Positions 44,601 through 57,475 are shown, numbered from the stretch's first letter. The stretch: DNA of 64,000 nt from Canna indica (GCA_034359265.1 CP136892.1:8480501-8544500); one strand, 5' to 3'. Notes: a model not told the origin generated them from the sequence alone. A program made the numbers and translations.

Positions 44601-47478
44601 TCAGGAGTATAACTGAAATGAAGTGTTAGTCATTCTTGTTGAAACTCAAAGTTGAAGATGACAGAATAAGAAATCAAACTCCAAAGTATGTTTAATTTAA
44701 GATTCTAATGGGGCAGCTAAGAATGCCAAATCAATTTCTATACTTAAATTGCAACCTCTAATGATAGCTGAACCATTAGCATAAAATCCATAAAAAATTT
44801 CCTTCAAATTGGTCTTTTTGAGCTGTTAGTGCAATAGTATTTTGCAGCTAAATATCTCCTAGTTTGCATTTATATGTTTTATTAGCTGCTTAACCATATT
44901 AAATTTCTTACGACATCAATCTCTATGATAAGTTTTAAGTATAATATTGTAATATTTGGTTTTATCAACCAGTTAAGTTCTTATTTTATCTGAACAAAAT
45001 TTGTTATGTTTGAAAGTTTAGATTCCATCTTCTTTATATATGGGCATTTGAACTTATTGCAGCTTTTGGATGAAATGATGGATAATGGTATTCCTCTAAC
45101 AACAGAACCAAATATCTTGAGGGAAATGATAGCCCCACCAAATATTGTTAGCAAAATGTTGAGTGTTGTGACTGGTAAAAATTCAAATGTCAGCAGTAAA
45201 CTTCCTGATGCCACAGCATCTTGTATTCCATGGAGAAAAACTAACCTGAAGAATGCAAGCAATGAAGTTTATGTTAACCTTGTTGAGGAGATGGATGCAA
45301 TCTTTAACAGGTTTGAATGGAGATTCCATCTCTCAACCATCATTTTTCTTTATAGCTATGTTGTGGATTTGCAACACAAATTATTGATAACAGCTAATTT
45401 TAAGTATGTTAGAAAATTTCTTTTGCTTTATTCATACTCTTTTGCTCTTTAACATTTATATCTATATTTTACTGATCATTTAGGCTTTCTTGTGTTGCAG
45501 ATATTTCTTTGCCATTCATCTGATGTTGTTATCATTTGATAATTGCAATTTGATTATTTTATCTTGTCAAATGAGTTGATCTTGAAATTGAACTGGAGCT
45601 TGTATATGATATTTGCCATGCATTAGCTGTGCTCAGATTTTATTTCTAAAATTTATACCCATTTAAGGGAAAAGTTATAAAAGAATCTACATATATGCCT
45701 AATAATTTTCTAATTTACCTATTTATGAGTTAGTAAAACAATTTGGAAATTATATAAATAATTTCTGGGAACTTATAAACGAGCCTTTCCTTAAATATGA
45801 TAAAGCTTGTTCATGAGTATACTAACAAGCTTTTTCACAAGCTTGTTAATAGTTATTAACTTGTGATGTTTATGTTTCCCATATATCCGTTTTAGTTATT
45901 TCTTTGTAATTAAACACTAACATTGTCCAGTGGCTTAGTCCTACTGATAATAGACATTATGGTAGTGTCAATGAGCAATTTGTTAAATCTCCATGTTCAC
46001 ATTTAGTAGGCATTCAAGCCAATCTACGCAGAATTGTGGGTAGAGGTCCATGCAGCCAACCTTATGTAGTCTGGACTGTAGTTTAAAATATTGGTCTAGT
46101 ATGGATACCAGTCTTGACTGAGAACAGTACCAGTGTACAAACTAAAAATAGTAATATCAATTTTGTTTACTCAGCATGGGTGGTTTAAGACCTGTTTTCT
46201 ATGTTTGGATGTAGCGTGCTCACAAATCAAGATATCCATGACATTATTAGTACATCCCTTCACGAATGCTAGACTGTGTTTGCTAAAAAAATTGATAAAT
46301 GTCTGAATTGTAATAATCATCAATTTATTGTTCGATCACAGAAATGATAGTTAGGAACCTAAGATTCCCTACCTCTGTTAATTTTTACTTGTTCAAATTG
46401 ATTAATTTCAATTGTTTGATTTGCATCTTCAGAGATGGCAGTTTGGTGAAATGTGAAATATATGGTGAAGTTCAAGTAAATTCTCATCTCCCTGGTCTTC
46501 CTGATTTGACTTTGTCATTTTCAAACTCTTCAATCTTAAATGATGTGAGATTCCATCCATGTGTTCGATTTCGGCCATGGGAATCAGATCAGATCCTTTC
46601 TTTCGTCCCTCCTGATGGAGAATTTAAGCTGATGAGTTACAGGTTCCATTTTCTGGAAATTATGCTTTTGTTAATCTTAAGTTACCTTTTCACATGTGTT
46701 CCTTTTAATATGGGCTCTATTGCTTTGCGTTATGTCAGAGTTAAAAACCTGAAGAGCACACCAATCTATGTGAAGCCGCAGTTAATTTCAGATGCTGGAA
46801 ACTGTCGTGTTACTGTTTTGGTTGGAATTCGCAATGATCCTGGAAAAACAATTGATTCTATAACAGTAGAATTTCAGTTACCATTTTGTGTTGCATCAGC
46901 AAACTTAACCTCAAACCATGGCACTGTCAACATTCTGGCTGATAAGGTTAGTAATTGGTCCTCTTTTCCTGAGAGAACACAAAATTTGATACGTGTGCTA
47001 GTCTGGTTTATTATGGGTTTTAATTAAGAGGCAAAAGAATACTGAATGGAATTCGATGCATCACTATATTATCATGGAGATACAAAGTTTTTAGTAGTAC
47101 CTGTATTGCATTATTCTTATCAACTTCTCCTATATTCCATATCAACAAATTTTGTTATAAGGTCCACTTGATCTCATATCATATCTTTTATCTCTGTGCT
47201 TGCGTTTATATATTGTTCAATTATTTTTGCAGACATGTTCTTGGTCAATTGGACAAATACCCAAAGACAAATCACCATCTCTGTCAGGCAATTTAGTTCT
47301 TGTGACAGGTCTGGAGAAGTTGCATATGTTCCCTGTTTTCCAAGTTGGATTCAGGATTATGGGGGCTGCACTATCAGGCTTGCAAATACATAAGTTGGAT
47401 ATAAAAAATGCACCAACTCAACCTTACAAAGGCTTTCGTGCACTCACTCGATCGGGAGAATATGAAGTGAGATCCTGA
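41647..47478 (+). CDS. AP3M: AP-3 adaptor complex subunit mu
   Basis: Eight exons join in frame: 41647-41681, 41792-41894, 42106-42216, 43485-43574, 45063-45310, 46433-46642, 46739-46946 and 47233-47478. They encode 416 residues, matching the plant family length. The start MLQCVFFLSDSGEVMLEKQ and the following longin-like domain (about 1-140, including DRSICSWFWDYV and ELLDEMMDNGIPLTTEPN) are typical. From about residue 176 the mu-homology domain follows (DGSLVKCEIYGEVQVNSHLP, then LSFVPPDGEFKLMSYRVKNL) to the terminal GEYEVRS. The subunit recognises cargo sorting signals in the AP-3 coat, which in plants serves vacuolar trafficking and vacuole biogenesis. All introns are GT-AG. Intron 4 is 1.5 kb and holds a solo TRIM LTR. 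A decayed inverted copy of the 5' end lies upstream at 38711-38883. Confidence 0.97.
44264..44377 (+). mobile_element. Solo TRIM LTR (114 bp) in AP3M intron 4
   Basis: It starts TGTTAAAGTCCCACATTGG and ends TTCTGAACA. A perfect 5-bp target duplication, GGTTT, flanks it (44259-44263 and 44378-44382). It matches the LTRs of the TRIMs at 19677 and 58182. No internal region remains, so it is a recombination product. It is in the sense orientation and well away from the splice sites. Confidence 0.9.
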
Positions 47479-48545
47479 GAATTCATGAAACATGCGCCAA
47501 CACTCATAATGACTTACCGTACTAATTTCTTTTATTGTGGTATGGTAAGAACAAGCTTCTAGCTACTCCACCTGCCAACCGAAGGGCACTCCAATGTTGT
47601 GAGGATCCAAATTGGTACTTCTTTGATTATTGTGTTTGAGCTCAATTCTCAGTCTGCCCCTTTCAGTGTCATTCAGTCGAGGAGCAAACCTCAATGCTTC
47701 TTATCATGTACGATCAAGTTATCTATGCTGTTGTTTCTGATATGAATCTTCAGTTGAGGGGCTTATTACAAGGATGTTGCTTTATGTTTAAATTCGATTT
47801 ATACATGTAAACTACATTGTAAATTTGAATGTTTTGGCAATCTTGCCAGTTCTGAACATGTTAGTTCATCATCTTTATTGTTAAAAATTTGCCAAGATAT
47901 GATGTTGTGATTTATGAAGATGGATTCTGAGCTCAGGGCTCAATATGATTTGTTGGTTTTGAGTATGATATCATCGAACTTGATCAATTATTAATCAAAC
48001 CAATCTCGAGGCTTAACCCAATTTAGGTCCTTAAATTATATTTCATGTGGCTTCTAAGTATATGAATTACAAGGAAAAGCAAGCTTCTATCCAATTATCC
48101 TGCTATGTGCCATGCAAAATATAATGTCTAAATACAATTGTAATAGGTTCCTTCTCAAGAATCCACCTGTCTCTCTCATTACTGATGACTTTTAGGAGAG
48201 ATTTTCTTACCAGCCATAATAAACCTTTTGCCTACCATTATAAGATCAAAAGAGCACTCCCTCCAATACCATCTTATTACTTGTCTTGCTTTAATTGTAA
48301 CTTGTAAAGCCAACACTTCCAAATTAAAAGACATGTTTCAATCTTTGTATGGCCATTGAATAATATAGTCTGTCATTGGTTTGACAATTGTATAGTAGCT
48401 GACTACCTCTCCAAACTTGGGACAAAGTTCTTCATTTTTATTAATCTTCCAGGTTAAATGGCAGTCTGCCTCATAATAACCTGTAATTAAACTTCTGTTG
48501 GCAGGCAATCTGCCTCATAAAGTATAAATTAACAATATTTATATT
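47479..48545 (+). other. AP3M 3' UTR and intergenic sequence
   Basis: Noncoding sequence follows the AP3M stop codon, and the transcript probably ends within the first 400 bases. Near 48455-48525 a short phrase (GGCAGTCTGCCTCATAATAA, then GGCAATCTGCCTCATAAAG) is repeated about 50 bp apart. No other gene is seen. Confidence 0.35.
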
Positions 48546-48569
48546 CAGTGGCGGATCCAGAAAATTTTA

Positions 48570-48821
48570 TTAGTGGGGGCAAACTAATATTGATAGTCGA
48601 CCTCGACGAGTCTTCATATTTTGAAAACGTTGCAAAATTTTTTCGTTATCAATATTGTCAAATATGTATTTCTCAATGTATGTAACCAAACAATCATTTA
48701 ACCATTCATCTCCAATCCGATTACGTAGTTTATTTTTTATAAAATTCATTGTAGAAAAAGTTCTTTCAACACTTGTTGCCACGGGAAGAATCAATACTAG
48801 CTTCAAAAGTAAATAAATCAA
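48570..48821 (-). pseudogene. hAT transposase C-terminal dimerisation domain (truncated)
   Basis: The 83-residue frame reads VLILPVATSVERTFSTMNFI, then KNKLRNRIGDEWLNDCLVTY, and ends with the stop after GRLSILVCPH. This is the conserved hATC dimerisation motif (LPVATSVERTFSTM) found at the end of plant hAT transposases of the zinc-finger type. The N-terminal zinc finger and the catalytic RNase H-like domain are missing from the element, so this is a remnant. It lies at the left end of the 48546-50301 element, as expected for the 3' end of its gene. Confidence 0.85.
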
Positions 48822-48999
48822 TGAGTAGACTATTGAAATAATTAATAATGCTAAAAATATAAAAATTAATAATACTGAAATAAAAATTAATGCTAAAAAA
48901 ATTAATAATGTTGTAATAAAAATATCAGTCTTACCACCCGAAGAAAGTAAAAAAATAAAGAAACTAAAAATACCGTATGATGTCGGTAGCCGGCGGAGA

Positions 49000-49930
49000 T
49001 TGAAGGCGATCCGACGAGCGACAATTGCAGCGAGCGTCGAGCGACAGCGGCGCTAGCGTCGAGCGGCAGCCGACAACGGCTGTTACAGGTGGAAGCGGCG
49101 CGGCAGCGGCAGTTGCCGACAGCCCCGACATTGATCAATCCCGGAAGGCGGCAGCGGGGTAACGACAGTGAACGTCGAGCGGGGCAGCGGCAGCGGCAGC
49201 GAGCGTCGAGCGACAGCGGCAGCCGACAACGGCTGTTATAGGTGGAAGCGGTGCGGCAGCGGCAGTTGCCGACAGCCCCGACATTGATCAATCCTGGAAG
49301 GCGGCAGCGGGGTAACGACAGCGAACGTCGAGCGTCGAGCGGCAGCGAGCGTCGAGCGACAGCGGCAGCGAGCGTCGAGCGGCAACGGCAGCGAGCGTCG
49401 AGCGGCAACGGCAGCGAGCGTCGAGCGGCAACGGCAGCGGCAGCGAGCGTCGAGCGGCAACGGCAGCGAGCGGCAGCGGCAGCGAGCGGCAGCGGCAGCG
49501 AGCATCGAGCATTGAGCGGCAGCAGCAGCGGCAGCGAGCGTTGAGCGGCAGCGGTAGTTGCAGACTTGCAGGCAGCAGCGGTAGCGAGCGTTGAGCGGCA
49601 GCGGTAGTTGCAGACTTGCAGGCAGCAGCGGCAGTTGTAGGTGGCAGCGGCGGCAGCAACAACGAGCAGCCGAGCAGTGGCAGCTCGAGTGCTCGACGGC
49701 AGGCGGCAGGTGCAGCTCGATTGCTCGACGGACGACGGCAGGCGGTAGCCCACAGCCGGCGGGCGTTGCAGCCTGCAGTCAGACGACAGCAGGCAGTAGG
49801 AGGCAGGCGGCAAGCCGGCAACCCAGCGGACAGCGGTAGCCGGTAGGCCGTAGGCGGTAGCCCGGCGACAAGCGGCAAGCGGTAGCCCGACGACAAGCGG
49901 CAGCCGGCGGCAAGCAGCAGGTGGGGCGAG
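49000..49930. repeat. GC-rich tandem-repeat block (GAGCGTCGAGCGGCAACGGCA family) inside the hAT element
   Basis: A unit of about 18-24 bp built on GCGAGCGTCGAGCGGCAACG is repeated many times at 49330-49560. A ~113-bp segment is duplicated at 49068-49180 and 49222-49334 (period 154). A ~46-bp unit repeats at 49575-49625. Long open frames on both strands are only a consequence of the stop-poor repeats (Arg/Ala/Leu/Ser-rich) and are not taken as genes. Confidence 0.85.
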
Positions 49931-50542
49931 CGATTGAGATTTGAGAGAGAGATCGAGAGAGGAACGACGAGCGAGACTGTGAGAGAGAGGAATGACGAGC
50001 GAGAGCCGAGAGAGAAGGCGGGGAGGAGTGAAATTTTAGCAGGTTAATAGCTATTAAATAATAATTAATTACACCGTTTGTTTACTAAAGGTAAACACGC
50101 AACATTAAATGTCAAAATTTATTTAGATTTCGTTGGGTACGCTGCGCAGCGTGCGCGGTGCGCCTGTGCCGTTGTAACCATCTGCAGCTGTGCGTATGAT
50201 TCATTGATTTGTGAGTGGAGGCCAATAATTTTTTTTTCAAAAAATAAAATTTCTCAGTGGGGGCCACTGCCCCCACTGGGCCTGCAGTGGATCCGCCACT
50301 GTGTATATTCTATAAATATATTGGTGTTGTCATTGCACTATTAATTTAACTGGACCTATATAGGGGTGTCCAGGGGTGAAACATGAATCATATTTTTGAT
50401 GATCTAATTATTTAATGATGTAACATTTTTAAATTAATAAATAACAAACTAATATATCATCATCATATATGAGGTCCTAACATAATGACAGTGCAAATAA
50501 AAGATTAACTCATCAAACATGTACTTATTCAACTTTGTTAAA

Positions 50543-50935
50543 AAATATAAATGTCTGAATTATGCACTTTGTCTCATTTATGATTAATTCTTTTATTTCA
50601 TCAAATTATATTCCGTATTTTGACATTTGTCTCAATTCCAGTCTTCTTTCAAGTATTCGTCGGCAGCTTTGTTAAGATGATGATCATGTGGCTTTCCGAC
50701 GTGGATTAAAATAATTTATTTTTATTTTTTTTTAAAAATAAAAAGCCATGTCACTTTACATTTAAATAATATAAAATAATATTTTTATATAATTACCTGA
50801 ATATATTCCGAACTATGCATTTTGTCTCATTTGTGGTTAATTTTTTTATTTTACCAAATTGTATTACGTATTTTGACATTTGTCTCAATTCTATCTTCCC
50901 GTCAATTATCCGTCGGCAGCCAATTCTTTCATTAA
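50543..50935. repeat. Two direct copies of an AT-rich dispersed repeat
   Basis: The sequence around 50550 (CTGAATTATGCACTTTGTCTC, then TTTTGACATTTGTCTCAATTC) recurs at about 50803 in the same orientation (CCGAACTATGCATTTTGTC). The two are separated by a part with GACGTGGATTAAAATAAT. The same family forms an inverted pair at 60828-61388. It is probably a rearranged Mutator-like MITE with no coding content. Confidence 0.55.
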
Positions 50936-52783
50936 TTTTACATCATTATCGGCGCATAGTTCATGATCTATTCAAGTAACTAATTATCCTAGTTTTTAAA
51001 TATTTTAATAAATAATATTATCAATTGTAATTTAAATAATTTTATTAGGTCAATCATTAATATTGATTTATAAAATTAATGAACTAATCATTTCAAGGGG
51101 CAAAAATAACTTCCTATCCATTCACACTTCTATCCAACTATTTAACCTGTGGGCACTCACAAGCCTTCCAAATTCATGCATGCATGCTTCAAATTAAATG
51201 ATCAAATAAGGAGAGATTGAAATGTGTGCATATGAATTCATTTCAACCCAGCACATTATGGTAGAATATTGACCACAATAGCATTTGTAGGGTAGAGCAG
51301 AAGACCCAACTAATACATACTAGCTACCTTTTTTTTTTCTCTCCAATACAAACTCACCACTACACTTTTCTTTTCTCAACACCCTGCACTTTATTTACTT
51401 TTCTGCTACTTTTTGGCTGCTGTTTCCAATTTGATGTTTCAATAGTCAACACGTGACACATCAATTTCTTCAGCGTTCATTTCTCATCCTCACACAGCTA
51501 TAGATTTGAAGAAGGAAGAAGCATGTGCTTTTTGCCTTTTTTTGAGCTTTCTACCAACCATTTTTAGATTAACAGGCTTCCCCACCAATAAAATTGATCA
51601 CTATATCATCTAATTAATAATATAATCAAACAAGGAAAAAAAAGGTGTGAATGGATACTTGGGACCTATCGATCCAGTCCTAGATATATTTAGCCTCATG
51701 AAAAAATCTAAGTGGATTTGAGTTAGATTACATCAGATAGGATTGCAAATTTAGATTCTATTATTGAAATAAAGTTAATGAATATATAATGCATTGCCAT
51801 TTCTGAAAAGGGTGACAAAGACACTCCAAATTGAATCAACTACATGATCCACTAATGAGTAGCCTACATGATCACAAGTGTCAACTTTTATCAGGTCCAG
51901 TTCATATATATATATATGTGTGTGTGTCACAAAGTGAACACAATCCAAGAAAAAGTTGCATCAGATCTTTTCTATATCTTCTCAATTAGGATAAGCCACA
52001 CTAGTCCTCATCACTAACTTTTGACGTACACTACTTCAAATATTCTTCATACATCACAACTTGAGCACTTGGATCGGTTGACTCTCGTAGCTCGACACTG
52101 AAGCCCTAATGGAAGGATTGACTTCTTGTTTATTTTCTCCTCCTGTATTTATAATTAGGAGCCATCTCAGAACCTTCCTTTCAGTGTTGTTATGCCATCG
52201 CCCGTTGACTTTGGCAACCTGAGATAGATCCAGGTTGACCAAATTTTCCATCAGAAGAGATCCCGGATCACGAGGGAAACCCTAATTGATGCATGGTAGG
52301 TCTCGTGGCACATACATGTCATGTCGTCGTGTACACATGCAAGTCTTATACCATGCACGATCGAACAGCTAGAAAACTGTGGTTTGGATTGGATGTAATT
52401 AAGTAATTAAACCCTAATTATTGTCAGCAGTTAATTAATACTAATTAATTACTCGGGGCTTTAGAAGATTCACTTTGTATGATTAATTAATATAAGTGCG
52501 CAATTGTTGCAAGCTAATTTCGCTTAGTTGAATTCAATCTATCCAATTAATACTAGTCGCAGTCACCGTCTTTTTGCCTCCACTAATGATGTATATATTT
52601 GCCACTTGATCTTGGGCATAGTTGTCTTCTTCGTTGCCTTTTTGCCTCCACTAATGATGTATTTGCCACTTGATCTCGAGCATATTGCCACTTGATCTCG
52701 GGCATAGTTATCTTCTTCCTTGTTATCATCACGTTTAAACACCTATTTGAACTTTATGTCGGTTTATTTTTTGACAATGACGA
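50936..52783. other. Intergenic region without a supported gene
   Basis: AT-rich sequence with no recognisable protein. A short complement-strand frame (52251-52054) has no known domain. A compact inverted repeat, CAACCTG...CAGGTTG, lies at 52217-52239, followed by a GC-richer stretch to 52330. A local tandem duplication lies at 52568-52735, built on TTTTTGCCTCCACTAATGAT and CCACTTGATCT.GGGCATAG. Confidence 0.4.
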
Positions 52784-53113
52784 CACTATACAACATAATT
52801 GATCTACGGAGACATAAAATTAAAATTAAATTATATTTTTATTTTTAAATCTTCTTAATAAACATTTTTTTTTTCTTAATTAGTCTCTAAAGATCTATAG
52901 AAATAATTAATAACAGAGCCACTTAATTGATTTGACTCTAAGCTATAGAAACATCAGCAACAGAGTCACTTAATTGATATGACTCTAAAATTATTTTTAG
53001 AGACTAATTAGAAATAAATTTTGCATCTATTAGTCTCTAAATGTGAAGATTTAGAAATAAAAATCTAATTTATTTATAATTATGTGTTTTTATAGATCAA
53101 TTATGTTGTAGTG
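52784..53113. mobile_element. CACTA-type MITE (330 bp)
   Basis: The ends are CACTATACAACATAATTGAT on the left and, from the right, CACTACAACATAATTGATC. A perfect 3-bp target duplication, CGA, flanks it (52781-52783 and 53114-53116), which is the CACTA rule. The interior repeats TTAGTCTCTAAA-type and AGAGCCACTTAATTGAT-type motifs in direct and inverted orientation. Nothing is encoded. Confidence 0.85.
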
Positions 53114-53995
53114 CGATGATGCATGATCAATGGCTAGTAATAAGAGAGAGAAAAAAAAAAACGTATGTATATTTTTTTTTATTGATTATTTTCATTCATT
53201 AAGTTGATCACCCCGCTTACATGCAAAGTCTCTCGTGTAAATATGTCAATATTTTTTGAATTTTCAATTAGATTGTGGATAAAAAGTGTTTAGGTGAAAA
53301 CTTATTCCTCTTTCGTCACTTTTGTTCTTTTATTTTCCAGATAAGTACAATTTTTTTATATTTCTCATCTTTAATTAATAGTGCCCACTAAAATTTGTCT
53401 TCATATATTTTAAGAAATTAATGAATTAAAACGTGATATTTTAGTTTATTTGTCCCTATAATTTAATTTTTATTTAAAGCTTAATTAGCATAATGTACAC
53501 CAACTATATGGCGTGATTAGATAAACTAAATAAGATACTATTTGAATATACATAAAAAATGATGTCTTTTCTCCTTGCAACTTTCAATTAGATGGTGCTT
53601 GATATGAGATAATCCTACAAATAATATTTTAGGTGACACGTGGTAATCTATATATCACGACTTATGCAATAATCCTTATTAATTACCTTTCAGCCCATTC
53701 GTTTTGCAAATTGTCTAGAATAGAACAAACTAATTAGTATAATATAAGGTTGTATAAGACAACATAAAAAATAATTTTATGTTAGTTTCGTATGATATTA
53801 GACATCAAATTTAGTATTATCTTATGTTCATTTCGCATTATCACAATACATAATAAGATAATTTGACGAAAATAAATTTTGTACCTATCAAGATAATAAA
53901 TTTATTACTATAATAAAATATTTTACTTTAATTAATATAATAGTTATGAATCTAATTAGTATGCTTTATTATAATTATATCACAAGTAAATTAAT
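53114..53995. other. AT-rich intergenic region, nothing recognised
   Basis: No open frame, repeat structure or RNA gene that I can support. Confidence 0.4.
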
Positions 53996-54640
53996 TAACT
54001 AACATGTTGCGACATGGAAGCCCCGACGTCGTTGACGATGCAGCCACACCACCTCACCATTGAGTATACATGCTGTTCTTGCTTGAAGTCAGGGTGATGC
54101 GGGCCTTCACGTCTCCTGGTCTAGCGCGGCTCTGGGGTGACCTAGAAAGACACGTACTCTAACGCTCAAGTAAAGAGGAATCTCAAATGATGAGTATGAA
54201 ATTAGAATCGAGAGTATACATGATGTGTGCCGTGTCTATTTTATGGGCAGGTCAAGAATGTCTCGGGCAATGATGTTTGTCAGAATATTCGGAATGAGTC
54301 GAAGTTTATCCCGGAGATGACAGACTTATTATTGCCAAATCCATGATAATTAATGAAAGATGTCAGTATCCTTATTTGGTCGGGTGGAGCCCCAGAGCTA
54401 AGTTGTGGTTGGCTCGATTCGAGTTTGGTTCATGAGTGTGGGCGCATCCGGGTTTGATACTTTGATCCTGTCGGGCCCAAAGAGTTAGTCCAATTCACTT
54501 GCTAATATAATGAGTATATCTGATTTCATATAAGTATACATGATCATGATGTCAGGCCAGAGAGTTAGTCCAATTCACTTGCTAATATAGTGAATATACC
54601 TGATTTCATAATAAGTATACATTATCATGATGTTTTATTT
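53996..54640. repeat. Relic of a GC-richer transposon and a local duplication
   Basis: A GC-richer stretch (54010-54470) with GACGTCGTTGACGATG and CTAACGCTCAAGTAAAG resembles noncoding retrotransposon sequence, but no domain is readable. At 54486-54630 a ~70-bp phrase (AGAGTTAGTCCAATTCACTT onwards) is repeated in tandem. Confidence 0.4.
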
Positions 54641-55085
54641 GATTAAAGATCAATTTTTGATACAAATATAGTCTATATAAAGTATTTAGATATATCTCAT
54701 TTCTATCAAAGTATAATATCTTTTAATCCAAATATTCTCTCTCTAAATATAGATATATACTCACTTTCTATCAAAATATATATGCTCTCTTTTGGAGTCT
54801 ATATATACTCTCTTTTAATCCAAATATTCTCTATAAATATATATATGTACTTAGTTTCTACCAAAAAAATATATACTTTCTTTGAGTCCAAATATATTTT
54901 CTCTAAATATAGATATATATTTTCAATTTCTATCAAATATGTTTTCTTTGAGTCTAAATATATTTTTTGGGTTCAAATATGCTCTCTTTAAATATATACA
55001 TATACTCATTTTCTATCAAAATATAGTATCTTTTAATCCAAATATATTATCTTTAAATATAAATATACTCATTTTGAAAAAATCG
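54641..55085. repeat. AT-rich minisatellite-like tandem array
   Basis: Five to six degenerate copies of a unit of about 70-85 bp carry the landmarks CTATCAAAATATA, CTTTTAATCCAAATAT, TCTCTAAATATAGATATATA and CTCATTTT. The open frames it contains reflect low complexity and are not genes. Confidence 0.7.
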
Positions 55086-56680
55086 GATATATATTCTTGA
55101 AAAAATTATATATATATTGAAAATATGAACTAGATTATTACTATCATTTTTAAATTGTACCAAAATAATAAGTCATTGTTACTCCAAAATATAATAAGAA
55201 AATAAGCCTAGTGTATATTATCCCAAGACATTATTTTTATCCTGCTCATGTTATATTTTCATTTTCACAAACGATGACCGAGACTACTAATGTTGTCCAT
55301 GCTAACCTTAAAATTCTATGAAAGGAACGAACCTCGTAAAAAAAAAAATCTTTCAACGTTCAACCACTTATCTACATTGCACGGCATAGTCACACTCCTC
55401 GATCCATTTACACAAATATGCGTGGCACCACAATTAATTGGCAGTTATTTAAATGTTATTTTTTTTTCATTTGCACCGATAATTTCACTTGATCAACATC
55501 ATCTTAATTAGGTACATATTTATTAGCTAAATATAATTTTTACCTCATTTATTGTATTTATTTGTAAAGTTATATAACATGCCTATCCAATATTCCAATT
55601 ACACATTACTTATTTGAAAAACTTACAAACTATATATATATATATATTCAGGTAGAAGAACATATGGCCCAAACGTTTCGTTCATTAATAATTTTGGCGG
55701 TTTTAGTGAGAATATTCTAAATGTTTGCAATTAATTAATAAAGAGAACATTCAATTAATTTGACGGTGGTGATAACATGTTGTATATTGTCTAAAAATTT
55801 GGAATTCAAATCCTAATATGATCACCTATTGTAATTTTTTATATTTATTTATTTTTTTAAAAAATTGACGATGATTCAAGCTGAAATCGACGTACAAAAT
55901 AAAGACGAGGACATGCGATGTGTTTGTAATTAAAATTGATTATTACTATTCATTTAATTATCTTATAGTTGGTAGGAAACAAATAAATTAATTGTACGTG
56001 TGCTTTCATTTATCAAAATATTTTTTTTTTTTTTTAATTTAAATTTAAATTTATAAATTTAATAAAAAATCTCTAATTACTACTGTAGACTTTTGGTCCA
56101 AAATACTTTCTTTAGATCTTAGCACCTATATTTTATAAATTAATTTTTATAAATTATATTTTTTTCTTTAGATTTTCGACACTTTTCTGAAAAGGTTAAA
56201 TGGGCATTACACTTTTTAGGTTTCGAATCAAAAAATTTCAACGTCTATAAATCGGATCCATAAATTTTCATTAAAGATATTTCAATTTTGAGAAACTATT
56301 GTAACAATAATTGATTATAATGACAAAGCTCAAATACATTGAGCATTTTTCTATAATGGAATCATAAATGTCTAATTGAACCAACATAAATTTAGAGTCA
56401 AAGTGAGTGGGTTCAAGTATACTAAACTTAACTTACGTATATTGCCTAAAAATTTAAGATTCAAATCCTAGTATGATCAGAATCCATTTTTAGTGAAGGT
56501 GTCGACCATAATAATTGATTAATGTTCATTAGTCAAATCCATATGATCAACTAACAAATTATTAATTTGATTACATTAATCCAAAGTACCTAATATATCT
56601 TTTTCTATTGTTAGTGCATATACGTTATCTTTTTTAATTATATCGCAATCTTAACTTTTAAAAATGAATGAGAACCTAAA
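55086..56680. other. AT-rich intergenic region, nothing recognised
   Basis: Only simple features are present, such as a TA run near 55631-55648 and a T-run at 56021-56035. The phrase ATTGTCTAAAAATTTGGAATTCAAATCCTAATATGATCA at 55787 recurs in similar form at 56439, a common plant repeat motif. No gene is seen. Confidence 0.4.
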
Positions 56681-57045
56681 TAGGGGTGAGCGGGTTCGAG
56701 TACCTTGTATTTTTTATGATACTCGGACTCAATCTTGTATAGGACCAGTTGCTAGATTTTGAAACTAGATTCTACTTAATTCGTTGAAACTTGGAATCAA
56801 ACTCTACCCGAAATCATAGATTTCGATTTTGATTTCGAGTACCCTGTTGGAACCTGTTTCAGAATAAGTTTCAGAACAAATTCCGAACAAGTTTCAGAAC
56901 ATATTCCGAACAAGTTTCAAAATAGATTTTAGAACAAGTTCTAAATAGGTTCTAAAATAGGTTCCAACAAGTTTCGAATATCGATTCTTTAATTTTTATT
57001 TCGGATTTTATCTGAATTTAATTTGAATCTACTTAGTATTCATGT
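56681..57045. repeat. Dispersed repeat (hAT-MITE-like), copy 2
   Basis: A diverged copy of 29803-30238 in the same orientation. It begins TAGGGGTGAGCGGGTTCGAG and passes through repeated AAGTTTCAGAACA/TTCCGAACAAG motifs to ATCTGAATTTAATTTGAATC. No target duplication was found. Confidence 0.55.
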
Positions 57046-57474
57046 ATATCCCTTAAACCTAAGGACTATTTTTAATTTATTCATAAATAAATAAAGGACC
57101 TTCTATATTATTATTACTTTACAAAAAAAACCCTAATTATAAGTAATTATGAGATGGTCACTTTCATTATGATGCAAACGAGCTGACTTTATTTTGGTTA
57201 CATTTCAACACGGTTGACTTCTCCAGGTAATTAATCATCACCTAATTTCCATGTCGGTATCATATATAATATGTTTAATTTTGACTACAATATATATAAT
57301 TAATGAAGGTGACGTGTCAACAATATATAATTATTAAATATTGTACCAACATGTGGAGTTAATTAGCAATTAATCTTATTATTAACTAATTGATGTTGAT
57401 TAATCCTCAGTGGCCCTTCATCCGTATAATTAACTAATTAATGCCGATCTTAATAACATGCATCGTAACTTAAC

Positions 57475-57475
<1 letters not shown>

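Larger units (their letters stand above)
48546..50301 (-). mobile_element. Internally rearranged hAT element (1.76 kb)
   Basis: The terminal inverted repeats are CAGTGGCGGATCCAG on the left and, from the right, CAGTGGCGGATCCACTG. The flanking octamers are TTTATATT (48538-48545) and TGTATATT (50302-50309), a 7 of 8 match. A transposase C-terminal exon remains at 48570-48821. The rest of the transposase is absent, and a GC-rich tandem-repeat block fills 49000-49930. A GGGGGC/GCCCCC pair lies close to each end. It cannot move without a transposase from elsewhere. Confidence 0.85.

Noticed and set aside
49236..49896. Long GC-rich open frames (Arg/Ala/Leu/Ser-rich) on both strands as possible proteins
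   Set aside because: They arise from stop-poor tandem repeats inside a hAT element. Open frames occur in several registers at once, with no domain.
52054..52251. A 65-residue complement-strand frame as a small gene or miRNA precursor
   Set aside because: No known domain, and the only nearby inverted repeat (CAACCTG...CAGGTTG) is too short for a miRNA stem.
54782..55100. Phe/Ile/Tyr-rich frames as membrane proteins
   Set aside because: They are translations of an AT-rich tandem array.
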